13,350 nucleotides of DNA from an uncultured Polaromonas sp. (lineage in GTDB: Bacteria; Pseudomonadota; Gammaproteobacteria; Burkholderiales; Burkholderiaceae), in assembly GCA_946479075.1 (NCBI GenBank), contig CAMLDT010000090.1, positions 1 through 13,350 on the forward strand, written 5' to 3'. Made by a program: the position numbers and the translations under genes. The notes below the pieces were generated by a model. The model had not been told where the DNA came from and did no database searches. It was given only the letters and a program-made list of their open reading frames with translations. The first letter of the stretch is position 1. The number at the start of each line of letters is the position of its first letter. Shown here in pieces: positions 6,492 through 12,942 of this stretch.

Positions 6492-7492
6492 GGCAGCTTG
6501 ATCTCGGTATCGCGGGCAAAAGGCCACTTGCGGTTGACTTCGTTGATGAGGCTGTCCACCTTGCGCAGGCTGGACTCGACCTCGCCGCGCAGGCTGCCCA
6601 GGTCATCGGTGGCGGCGCGCGCATTGGCGCCCACGGCTTGGGCCTCGACCAGCACCGCATCGACCTTTTTCAGGCTGGTCCGGGCTTCGGCCAACAAGGC
6701 GTTGAGCTGCACCACCGTGGCTCGCGCCTCCGGCATCACACCGTTGGCGCCGAAGACCTGGGTATCGGCCTTGGCGGCCAGGCCATCCAGCCGGGCCAGC
6801 AGCGTATTGGTGCGGTCCAGCGTGGCCATCAGCTTTTTGGCTTCGGCCTCATTGCCCAGCAGCACACCCAGGGCGCCGCCGGGACCATTGAGCCGTTCGG
6901 TGAGCTTTTGCACATTGCCCAGGCTGGCGGCCACCGCGCCCTCGCTGGCCGTCAGGCCGTTGAGGTTGTCGATGAGTTCCTTGGCCGCCGCAATCAGCTT
7001 GGGCACCTCGGCCGCCGTGTCGCCGCGCAAGACCTCGCGCACCGCGCCATCGGGCAGCGGCGGATCCTTGAGCAAGCCGCTGTAGGCACGGATGTTGGTA
7101 CTGCCCACCAGGCCGCGGACCAGCGTGAACACGCTGGAAGTCCGCAGCCAGTGCGCGTCACGCGTGGGCACATCGATGATGATGCGGGCCTTGCCGTCTT
7201 CGGCCAGCTCGATGCGGCGCACCCGGCCGATGGGGAAACCGGAGAAGGTCAGGTCCATGCCGACCACCACACCCTCGGAGTCGTCAGACACCAGCACCAG
7301 CTTTTGCGTGCTTTCAAACAGGCCGCGCGCGTACAGCACATACAGGGCTGAACCGATCACCAGCGCCGCCATGAACACCAGCAGCAGGACCGCCTTGAAC
7401 TCCAGATTGGCCACCGGCGGCGGTTGAAGCACCTCGTCGACCGGCCGCGGCGCAGCGCCTGCCGCAGGGGGAGTGTCGGTCGGATCGTTCAT
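6488..7492 (-). CDS. MCE (MlaD-like) domain protein
   Basis: 334 residues. It has a Pro-rich cytoplasmic tail (1-30), one transmembrane helix (about 33-54, AVLLLVFMAALVIGSALYVLY) and an MCE domain (about 63-140). The domain shows DDSEGVVVGMDLTFSGFPIGRVRRIEL, the usual start of MCE domains (GL..G..V.F.G..IG.V). A long mostly helical region follows (about 160-325), rich in heptad-like Leu/Ala, which in this family forms a barrel or tube. MCE proteins form hexamers that carry lipids between inner and outer membranes, driven by a MlaE permease and MlaF ATPase. The permease gene is 33 bases upstream, but no ATPase gene is nearby. No clear Shine-Dalgarno precedes the ATG. A short ORF (MKNPTP, from 7509) ends at this start with an ATGA overlap. 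Confidence 0.92.
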   Translation of the reverse strand: MNDPTDTPPAAGAAPRPVDEVLQPPPVANLEFKAVLLLVFMAALVIGSALYVLYARGLFESTQKLVLVSDDSEGVVVGMDLTFSGFPIGRVRRIELAEDGKARIIIDVPTRDAHWLRTSSVFTLVRGLVGSTNIRAYSGLLKDPPLPDGAVREVLRGDTAAEVPKLIAAAKELIDNLNGLTASEGAVAASLGNVQKLTERLNGPGGALGVLLGNEAEAKKLMATLDRTNTLLARLDGLAAKADTQVFGANGVMPEARATVVQLNALLAEARTSLKKVDAVLVEAQAVGANARAATDDLGSLRGEVESSLRKVDSLINEVNRKWPFARDTEIKLP

Positions 7493-7525
7493 GGTGTCGG
7501 GTTTTTCATGGGAGGGTCGGCGCCT

Positions 7526-8338
7526 TCAATAATAGTTGCCCACCAGGGACAGCACCTCGATCAGCAGGATCACGGCAAACATGCGCACCAGCATGCGCAG
7601 CTCGGCGCTGGTGCGAAGGGATGGCCCGGTCGGGTCGTACATGGCTGAAGCCATGGGGATCAGCGACACCGCCAGGCTGAAGAACAGGGTCTTGAGCAGG
7701 AAGATCAAGGTGACCTCGGGGTTGAAGACCTGACCAAACAGGCGCGTATAGATAGCCACCCCCGCCAGCGTGAAGCCGTAAACCGCCAGATAGGCCATCA
7801 CCAGCGCCACCACACAGCTGAGCGCCGCCAGCGTGATGGTTGAAAAAATGCCGGCGGTCACGCGTGGCAGCACCTCGTGGCGCACCGGGTCCACGCCGCG
7901 CAGCTGCAGGGCATCGAGCACGCCGTTGCGGCGAAGTTGCGCCAGTTCCACGCCGCTGGCAATGGCCGAACGCAGGGCGACAAACATGGCCGCTGTCAGC
8001 GGGATCAGCTCCAGCACCAGCACCCGGATCACCACCTGCAGCGCGTACTGCGACAGCCCGTAGCTGATGGCGGTCACGATCACGATGCGCGTGATGACCA
8101 CGGTGATCAAGGCACACATCAGGGTGAAGCCCAGCAGGTTGGGCGCGGTGTTGCGGTAGATGTGTCCGGCCAGCACGCGCCGGCTGGGCCGGGTGTAGCT
8201 CGACGGCGACAAGGCCAGCACCAGCACCATCGCCCCCAGATACACCAGCCGGCCCCAGCCCAGCAGCCAGGTGCGCGCCTGGTGGCCCAGCAGGGCCAAC
8301 ACGGCAAACCAGGAAGTGGCGGGCGTCCGGGGCGTCAT
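7526..8338 (-). CDS. MlaE-family (DUF140) ABC transporter permease
   Basis: 270 residues with about five to six hydrophobic segments. The conserved core is LVLELIPLTAAMFVALRSA followed by GVELAQLRRNGVLDALQLRGVDPVRHEVLPRV (129-160). This matches the MlaE coupling-helix region (family pattern ELGTM...QIDAL..MG.DP...LV.PR). MlaE dimers bind the MlaF ATPase through this helix and pass lipids to or from the MCE hexamer. Here the acidic residue of the coupling region is kept (Glu131) but the helix reads ELAQLRRNGVLDAL, a variant form. The start ATG at 8338 has no strong Shine-Dalgarno. The gene begins 26 bases after the stop of the 142-aa protein gene and ends 33 bases before the MCE gene. Confidence 0.9.
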   Translation of the reverse strand: MTPRTPATSWFAVLALLGHQARTWLLGWGRLVYLGAMVLVLALSPSSYTRPSRRVLAGHIYRNTAPNLLGFTLMCALITVVITRIVIVTAISYGLSQYALQVVIRVLVLELIPLTAAMFVALRSAIASGVELAQLRRNGVLDALQLRGVDPVRHEVLPRVTAGIFSTITLAALSCVVALVMAYLAVYGFTLAGVAIYTRLFGQVFNPEVTLIFLLKTLFFSLAVSLIPMASAMYDPTGPSLRTSAELRMLVRMFAVILLIEVLSLVGNYY

Positions 8339-8364
8339 GGCGGGGGATTCAGCAGCCGCGCTGC

Positions 8365-8793
8365 TCAGCTGACCGGCCCCTGATCCAGCGGCAGGGAGCC
8401 GTTGGGAATGCCGCCCACCAGTTTGAGCCGGGCCGCGGCGCTGGCAATGCCCAGGCGGTCACCCAGCCACAGCGCCAGCACATAAGCCCGGTAGTCCGGG
8501 TGCCAGTCGGCGGCCTCTTCAAGCGCATCCAGCGCGCCGCCCACACCGTCCAGCGCCTGCACATGCGCGGCAACCTCCACCGCGAGCGTGCAGGTGGTGT
8601 TGAGCACCCGGTCGAAATCCTCGTCTTCGGGCGTCAGGGCGGTGACGCCGAAAAGCTCAAAAACCCGCGAGATCGAGGCCGCAGATGCCGGGTCCAGCGA
8701 TTCCACGCCGGTTTGCGGGTCCAGTGTTTTTTCAGCCGGGAAAGCGGCCTGCTCCACCGCGGCCAGCAGCTCATCGCGAAATAACACGCTCAT
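8365..8793 (-). CDS. Conserved-looking hypothetical protein, first gene of the MCE unit
   Basis: 142 residues, acidic and without signal peptide or membrane segment, so probably cytoplasmic. I do not recognise a family. It appears mostly helical (SVLFRDELLAAVEQAAF at the start; two Ala/Asp/Glu-rich helices in the middle; ALWLGDRLGIASAAARLKLVGGI near the end). The ATG at 8793 has a good GGAG Shine-Dalgarno about 8 bases upstream. It is the promoter-proximal gene, 26 bases ahead of the MlaE-like permease, so it is probably co-expressed. Its position is where some lipid-transport operons carry the ATPase, but it has no Walker A or B motif and cannot be one. A cytoplasmic accessory or regulator is possible; this is only inference. 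Confidence 0.75.
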   Translation of the reverse strand: MSVLFRDELLAAVEQAAFPAEKTLDPQTGVESLDPASAASISRVFELFGVTALTPEDEDFDRVLNTTCTLAVEVAAHVQALDGVGGALDALEEAADWHPDYRAYVLALWLGDRLGIASAAARLKLVGGIPNGSLPLDQGPVS

Positions 8794-8814
8794 GTCCGGA
8801 TCTCCAGAAGCTTG

Positions 8815-8840
8815 TTTGAAATGTTTTGAAATAGATTTGA
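8815..8840 (-). promoter_or_regulatory. Helically phased TCAAA repeats ahead of the MCE unit
   Basis: On the minus strand TCAAA occurs three times (8840-8836, 8829-8825 and 8819-8815), 11 and 10 bases apart, in an AT-rich island within GC-rich DNA. It lies 22-47 bases upstream of the first gene of the five-gene unit, overlapping where its promoter should be. Phasing at one helix turn suggests a bent region or tandem regulator contacts. No clear -10/-35 pair was picked out. Confidence 0.35.
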
Positions 8841-8910
8841 GATGGGTTGGCGGTGGCGAACGCGCCGGCGGCGCGACACCTTCCGCAGTTTAGGCGATGC
8901 CAGCAGCCAA

Positions 8911-8939
8911 CCGGGCGCCCGGCCTGCGGCTCTCAGGCC
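8911..8939. other. Adjacent palindromes at the 3' end of the response-regulator gene
   Basis: CCGGGCGCCCGG (8911-8922) is a perfect 12-base palindrome. GGCCTG (8921-8926) pairs with CAGGCC (8934-8939), overlapping the response-regulator stop codon. Neither is followed by a T-run on the minus strand, so this is not a standard intrinsic terminator, but it could stabilise the transcript end. Confidence 0.4.
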
Positions 8940-9367
8940 GTCAGGGTGCGGCAGTAGTCCAGAAAGCGGTCCATTTCCGTGCCCTTGTCGAACACGGCAT
9001 CGGCCCGCAGCGCCAGGCATTTCTGGCGCATCTCGTCGTTGAGCTCGCCGCTCAGCACGACCACCCGCTGGTTCGGCCGCCGGGTGGTGCACCAGCTCAG
9101 CGCCCCGACACCACTGCCTTGCCGCAGATGCAGATCAACCACCGCCAGGTCCCACGCGCCATCGTTGGAAGACAGCCAGTTGGTGGCCGAAATTTCGTTG
9201 TCCGCATAAAAAAGCACGTCCACCGACGGCATGTCGCGCAGCGCATCCACGATGATGTTGCGCAGCACCACATTGTCTTCAATGATGAAGACCCTCAGTG
9301 GACGGGTCTGTCCCGCCGCGGTGCCTTCTGCCGGACTTGTCGCGTTGCTGTTTGTGTTGGTCTGCAT
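8933..9367 (-). CDS. Stand-alone receiver-domain response regulator
   Basis: 144 residues: a short Thr/Asn/Ser-rich tail (1-22), then one REC domain and nothing else. Key residues are the acidic pair Glu30-Asp31 (FIIEDN), phosphoacceptor Asp78 (AVVDLHL), Ser106 (VVLSGE) and Lys128 (FDKG). It should therefore accept phosphate from a histidine kinase and act by protein contact, since there is no DNA-binding or enzyme domain. No kinase is encoded nearby. The ATG at 9367 was chosen because the longer frame (to 9526) runs through the neighbouring small gene and translates to unlike sequence. The Shine-Dalgarno is weak. It starts 29 bases after the 62-aa protein gene. Confidence 0.9.
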   Translation of the reverse strand: MQTNTNSNATSPAEGTAAGQTRPLRVFIIEDNVVLRNIIVDALRDMPSVDVLFYADNEISATNWLSSNDGAWDLAVVDLHLRQGSGVGALSWCTTRRPNQRVVVLSGELNDEMRQKCLALRADAVFDKGTEMDRFLDYCRTLTA

Positions 9368-9396
9368 GGGACTGAGTGTAGGCGCATGTCGCAGCG

Positions 9397-9585
9397 CTAC
9401 CTCTGGTTGAAGCGGTACACCGGTTTGGGCGTCCAGGGTCTGGCGACCTGCTTGCCCAGCTGCGAGCCGGGCGCGAACGGCCACGCCCTGCTGGCTGGCG
9501 CTGCGCCATCGCCGTTCTGCGGGCAATTGTCCTTGCCGGTGTTTTCCTGCTTTGACGTCTTGGACGTATCGGGGGATTTACGCAT
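9397..9585 (-). CDS. Small hydrophilic protein, 62 aa
   Basis: From ATG 9585: MRKSPDTSKTSKQENTGK at the start, an Asn/Gly/Ala-rich middle, and a Pro/aromatic-rich basic end (ARPWTPKPVYRFNQR). A strong AAGGA Shine-Dalgarno lies 5 bases before the ATG. The gaps of 25 bases to the methyltransferase gene and 29 bases to the response-regulator gene fit an operon member. It has no membrane segment and one Cys, and is probably disordered. I recognise no family. A longer frame upstream (to 9783) only overlaps the methyltransferase gene antisense to no function. The protein could be a partner of the response regulator, but that is a guess from position. Confidence 0.6.
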   Translation of the reverse strand: MRKSPDTSKTSKQENTGKDNCPQNGDGAAPASRAWPFAPGSQLGKQVARPWTPKPVYRFNQR

Positions 9586-9610
9586 GATGTTCCTTTCGTG
9601 CGGGTTCCAA

Positions 9611-10591
9611 TCAATCAGGCTTGAGGGCCACGAGGCCCACCGCCGCGATCCGGTCTGCTTGCCGGTACACCGGACGCTCCAGTTCCTCCCCGAACACATC
9701 CGGGTCAATTTCTGCATAGGTATAACTACAGCCGGCCTGCCCGAGAAACGGCTCCATCTCCCGGATGAAATGATCGACACCATCGACCATCGCCACCCCG
9801 GTGTAGAAAATCAGACGCCCCCCGGGCGCAAGCCGCTGCAATGCCTGCGCGGCGATCTTCACGCCCAGCGCGCGGCCCAGGTCAGCGCCGCCATCACGGT
9901 AGGCGCGCGCTTCGTCGTCCTGCAAATAAGGCGGGTTGCACAGCACCACGTCAAACACGCCGGCGAGCTGCGACAGCGCATCACCAGCGGCAAGTTCGGC
10001 CGGCACACCGGCAGCGGCCGCATTGACCGCGGCGTACTGCAAGGCCAGCGGATTGATGTCATTGAGCGTGACCCGGGCGCCTACACACAGGCGTGCCGCA
10101 AGCACGCCGCCGGCGCCGCTGCCGCATCCCACATCGACAATACGCAGCGGGCGATCCAGCGTCGCTGCGGGACTGGGCGGCAGATGGCCACGGATCAGAT
10201 TCAGGAAGCGGTAGGTGTCGGGGCCCAGAAACACTGCATCGCGTTCGACGGTGGGAAACGCCGAGTGAACAAACAAGTCCTCGTCAACACTGGCCACGCG
10301 CACCCTGCTGCGATACAGCGCGCGGGCTTGATCACACTGAACAATGCCCACGTCCGTCAGCGCCGCCAGAAGATCTTCGGGCAACAGGGCTTGAACGGCA
10401 GAAGCGCCCAGCGGCAATGACCAGCCGAACATGTCGCGCAACGTGCTGCCCGCCGCTCCCTGACGATTGGCCAGCACCCGGGCATGGGTCACAGGCGTGA
10501 CGGTGGTGAAAGCATAGGCCTGGTCGCGAAGGTGTTGCAGCAGCATCCCCAGCGCGGACGCGACAGCACCGCCTTCGGTGGATAGCGGCAT
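9611..10591 (-). CDS. Class I SAM-dependent methyltransferase (MTS / small-domain type)
   Basis: 326 residues from ATG 10591; a TTG one codon upstream is possible. The N-terminal domain (about 1-145) is family-specific. The Rossmann methyltransferase domain has motif I VDVGCGSG (152-159), the acidic residue for the SAM ribose at Asp178 (TLNDINPLALQYA), and the NPPY motif (219-222). NPPY is typical of enzymes that methylate a nitrogen in a planar group of protein Gln, RNA or DNA bases (PrmB/PrmC, RsmC, RlmG types). The target is not certain; overall shape is closest to RsmC/RlmG-like rRNA or HemK-like enzymes. A GGG Shine-Dalgarno-like stretch lies about 6 bases upstream. It is the first gene of a three-gene minus-strand group with the 62-aa protein and the response regulator. 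Confidence 0.87.
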   Translation of the reverse strand: MPLSTEGGAVASALGMLLQHLRDQAYAFTTVTPVTHARVLANRQGAAGSTLRDMFGWSLPLGASAVQALLPEDLLAALTDVGIVQCDQARALYRSRVRVASVDEDLFVHSAFPTVERDAVFLGPDTYRFLNLIRGHLPPSPAATLDRPLRIVDVGCGSGAGGVLAARLCVGARVTLNDINPLALQYAAVNAAAAGVPAELAAGDALSQLAGVFDVVLCNPPYLQDDEARAYRDGGADLGRALGVKIAAQALQRLAPGGRLIFYTGVAMVDGVDHFIREMEPFLGQAGCSYTYAEIDPDVFGEELERPVYRQADRIAAVGLVALKPD

Positions 10592-10871
10592 CAAAACCCT
10601 GCGCGGCCAGCCGCGCCGTGAATAAACCTGAACACATGTTCTCCCGAGGAAAGCCTGACACCGCCGCGCGCGGGATCAAAGACTGTCCAAGCCGGAGAGC
10701 TTAGGACGCGGGTTTTCCCGCCCCTGTAGGAATTGGATGAAGATCAGGTAGGTGTGGTCACGGCCTGCATGCCCGCCGCGCATCAGGCATTAAATTGCCG
10801 CTTGGCCCTTGCAGGACGGGCGTGTCAAGCTATGAAATTCGTAGCAAGACACTGTCGCTGCGGTCCGGCTG
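10592..10871. other. Intergenic region between psd and the methyltransferase gene
   Basis: These 280 bases hold no convincing gene on either strand. They should include the methyltransferase promoter and the psd 3' end (both minus strand). Visible elements are the GAACA/TGTTC inverted repeat (10630-10641) and a small GCGGG-TTTT-CCCGC hairpin (10708-10721). No clear intrinsic terminator for psd is seen. Confidence 0.6.
10630..10641. promoter_or_regulatory. Inverted repeat GAACACATGTTC, possible operator
   Basis: The arms GAACA and TGTTC are separated by 2 bases, 39-50 bases upstream of the methyltransferase start. The layout GAAC-N4-GTTC equals the Gram-positive SOS box, but betaproteobacterial LexA normally uses CTGT-N8-ACAG, so a LexA site is unlikely. 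Another dimeric regulator could bind here. Confidence 0.25.
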
Positions 10872-11720
10872 TCAGGCGTCCCAGCGGGCCATTTCCTCGC
10901 CGAGCCGGACAGCGCCGCCTGGCGCCCAGGCCGGATTGAACCGGCAGGGCCCCTGCGGGAACAGCAACACCACGGTGGACCCGAGCAGGAACCGGCCCAT
11001 CTCGTCGCCCTGCCTGAGCGCCACCGCCTGTCCCTCGTAATGCCATTGCCGCACGTCGCGGGTTCTGGGCGGGTTGACGACACCATGCCAGACCGTGGCC
11101 ATGCTGCCGACGATGGTGGCCCCGACCAGCACCAGCACAAACGGGCCACGCGCCGACTCGAACACGCAAACCACGCGTTCATTGCGCGCAAACAGGCCGG
11201 GTACGCCGCGCGCTGTCGCCGGATTCACGGAGAACAGCTCACCCGGCACATAAATCATGCGCGTCAGGCGCCCGTCCGTGGGCATGTGGATGCGGTGGTA
11301 GTCGCGCGGACTGAGGTAAATCGTGGCAAAACTGCCGCCGTCAAAACGCGCAGCCAGCTCGCGGTCGCCGCCGACCAGCGCTGTCGTGGAATAGTGGTGG
11401 CCCTTGGCCTGGAAGATCTGGTCGCCCTCGATGGCGCCGAACTGGCTGATCGCGCCGTCCACCGGGCAGACCAGGTCCGCCGCGGCCAGCGGCCGTGCAC
11501 CAGGCTTCAGGGCCCGCGTGAAAAAATCGTTGAAACTGGCGTAGCGGGTGATGTCCGGCTCGGCCGCCTCGGCCATGTTCACGCCGTATTTGCCGACAAA
11601 CCAGCGAATGATCGCGGTGGTGATGGCACCTCCGCGCATGGACGCAATGGACCGGCCGAACTCGGTGATCGCCCGTTTGGGCAGCAGGTATTGCAGCAGG
11701 ACTTCAGATCGTTCGGACAC
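10872..11720 (-). CDS. psd: Phosphatidylserine decarboxylase proenzyme
   Basis: Makes phosphatidylethanolamine from phosphatidylserine at the inner membrane, the last step of PE synthesis. 282 residues, aligning closely with the E. coli Psd core. Visible residues are Asp88 (PVDGAIS) and His145 (YHRIHMPTDG) of the self-cleavage triad, and the LGST cleavage site (246-249). Ser248 becomes the pyruvoyl group, splitting the chain into beta and alpha subunits. FLLGSTVVLLFP and LVGATIVGSMATVW are typical conserved stretches. The C-terminal extension of E. coli Psd (322 aa) is absent. The start is a GTG at 11720 in the expected place (SERSEVLLQYLLPKRAIT matches the family N-terminus), with only a weak Shine-Dalgarno. 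It lies 55 bases after the sugar dehydrogenase stop and may be co-transcribed with it. Confidence 0.96.
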   Translation of the reverse strand: MSERSEVLLQYLLPKRAITEFGRSIASMRGGAITTAIIRWFVGKYGVNMAEAAEPDITRYASFNDFFTRALKPGARPLAAADLVCPVDGAISQFGAIEGDQIFQAKGHHYSTTALVGGDRELAARFDGGSFATIYLSPRDYHRIHMPTDGRLTRMIYVPGELFSVNPATARGVPGLFARNERVVCVFESARGPFVLVLVGATIVGSMATVWHGVVNPPRTRDVRQWHYEGQAVALRQGDEMGRFLLGSTVVLLFPQGPCRFNPAWAPGGAVRLGEEMARWDA

Positions 11721-11775
11721 GCAGGCTCACTTGGTCGGGAAAGCAGTCATTCTATCGAGGCCACCCGGGCGCCCT

Positions 11776-12927
11776 TCACTGCGGCTGCAGGCGTATCAGC
11801 CGGCCTTGCGCACTGTCGGTCAGCACGTACAGCAGCCCATCCGGGCCCTGGCGCACATCGCGGATGCGGCCGGCGCCTTCGAGCAAGTTGTGTTCGCTGA
11901 CCACCTTGCCACTGAATGGCTGCGCCAGCTTGATACGCTTGAGGTAGCCGAACTTCAGGGAGCCGACAAACAGGTTGCCCTGCCAGGCCTTGCCATAGCG
12001 GTCGCTGCTCAAAAACGCCATGCCGGAAGGCGCAATCGACGGCACCCAGTAATGCAGCGGCTGCTCCATGCCGGGCTGGCTGCTGCGGCCATCGCCGATG
12101 GGACCGCCGCCATAGTTTTCGCCATAGGTGATCACCGGCCAGCCGTAGTTGCGGCCCGGCTGCGGCAGGTTGATCTCATCGCCGCCCTGGGGTCCGTGTT
12201 CATGCGTCCACAACAGTCCGTCCGGTGACAGCGCCGCGCCCTGCATGTTGCGATGACCATAGCTCCATATCTCGGGCAGCGCACCGGCCCGGCCCACAAA
12301 GGGGTTGTCTCTGGGCACGCTGCCGTCCTTGTGGATGCGAACCACCTTGCCGTGGTGGTTGTCGAGCTTTTGCGCGTCCTGCATGCGCGAATACCGTTCG
12401 CCCAGCGTCAGGAACAGGGTGCCGTCGGCTTTCCCGTCCCGCCGCCCCTCGACAATGCGGCAGCCAAAGTGGGCGCTGCTGGCAAATTTGGGTTGCTGGC
12501 TGAAGATCACTTTCACCGCATCGAGCCGGCTGTTGTCGGCGGCCAGCGTGGCGGTGGCGAGCGCTGTGCTGTTGCCGCCCGACGGGGCCGGCTCTGAATA
12601 GCAGAAGTAGATGCGCCGGTTGTCGGCAAACCCGGAGTCAAGCACGACATCCAGCAGCCCGCCCTGCCCGCGCGCGTCCACGGCCGGCAGTCCCGGCAAG
12701 GCCGGTCCGAGGCGGCCGTCGGCTTCAATCACCCGCATGCGGCCCGGCCGCTCGGTGACCAGAAAACGTCCTTGCGGAAGAAAAGCCACCGCCCACGGAT
12801 GCTGCAAACCATCGGCCACGCGTTCCGGGCGCATGCCCTGAGCGGCCGCGGGCTGGACTGCCGCCAGCACCTGAATTGCTATAAAAACAATAGCTGCTCG
12901 CGCATGACTGGTGAGGGCTGAAGGCAT
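11776..12927 (-). CDS. PQQ-dependent aldose sugar dehydrogenase (YliI/Asd-like)
   Basis: 383 residues, a periplasmic six-bladed beta-propeller of the GSDH family (glucose/sorbosone dehydrogenase) that oxidises the anomeric carbon of aldoses using PQQ. The signal peptide ends in AAAQ (about residue 30). Family marks are LQHPWAVAFLPQGRFLVTERPGRM near the start, the likely catalytic His153 (AHFGCRIV), GHRNMQG (224-230), EHGPQGGDEINL followed by GRNYGWPVITYGENYGG (243-274), and DVRQGPDGLLYVLTD (357-371). These support cofactor and calcium binding. Whether the host makes PQQ is not shown here. The ATG at 12927 has GGAAG 7 bases upstream. The first 17 codons lie inside a dispersed repeat. A terminator-like hairpin lies just upstream, suggesting leader control. 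Confidence 0.92.
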   Translation of the reverse strand: MPSALTSHARAAIVFIAIQVLAAVQPAAAQGMRPERVADGLQHPWAVAFLPQGRFLVTERPGRMRVIEADGRLGPALPGLPAVDARGQGGLLDVVLDSGFADNRRIYFCYSEPAPSGGNSTALATATLAADNSRLDAVKVIFSQQPKFASSAHFGCRIVEGRRDGKADGTLFLTLGERYSRMQDAQKLDNHHGKVVRIHKDGSVPRDNPFVGRAGALPEIWSYGHRNMQGAALSPDGLLWTHEHGPQGGDEINLPQPGRNYGWPVITYGENYGGGPIGDGRSSQPGMEQPLHYWVPSIAPSGMAFLSSDRYGKAWQGNLFVGSLKFGYLKRIKLAQPFSGKVVSEHNLLEGAGRIRDVRQGPDGLLYVLTDSAQGRLIRLQPQ

Positions 12928-12934
12928 ATTTGGC
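12878..12934 (+). repeat. Dispersed intergenic repeat, copy 4, inside the sugar dehydrogenase signal-peptide region
   Basis: Plus-strand layout: GCTATAAAAACAAT, AGCTGCTCGCGC (12892-12903), 11 bases, GGGCTGAAGGC (12915-12925), ATATTTGGC. It aligns without gaps to copy 1. It covers codons 1-17 of the minus-strand dehydrogenase gene plus 7 bases of its leader. Confidence 0.75.
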
Positions 12935-12942
12935 TTCCAATT

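Noticed and set aside
8897..10420. Plus-strand open frame of 507 codons opposite the response regulator and methyltransferase
   Set aside because: It crosses three minus-strand genes, two of them with clear motifs; the product is unlike any protein family and has no credible ribosome binding site.
10708..10721. GCGGG-TTTT-CCCGC hairpin as a terminator for the methyltransferase or psd
   Set aside because: The stem is only 5 bp, no T-run follows on either strand, and it lies about 115 bases upstream of the methyltransferase start and far from the psd stop.
10795..11040. Possible small gene in the region after psd
   Set aside because: It mostly overlaps psd on the opposite strand, has no Shine-Dalgarno, and its composition looks random.
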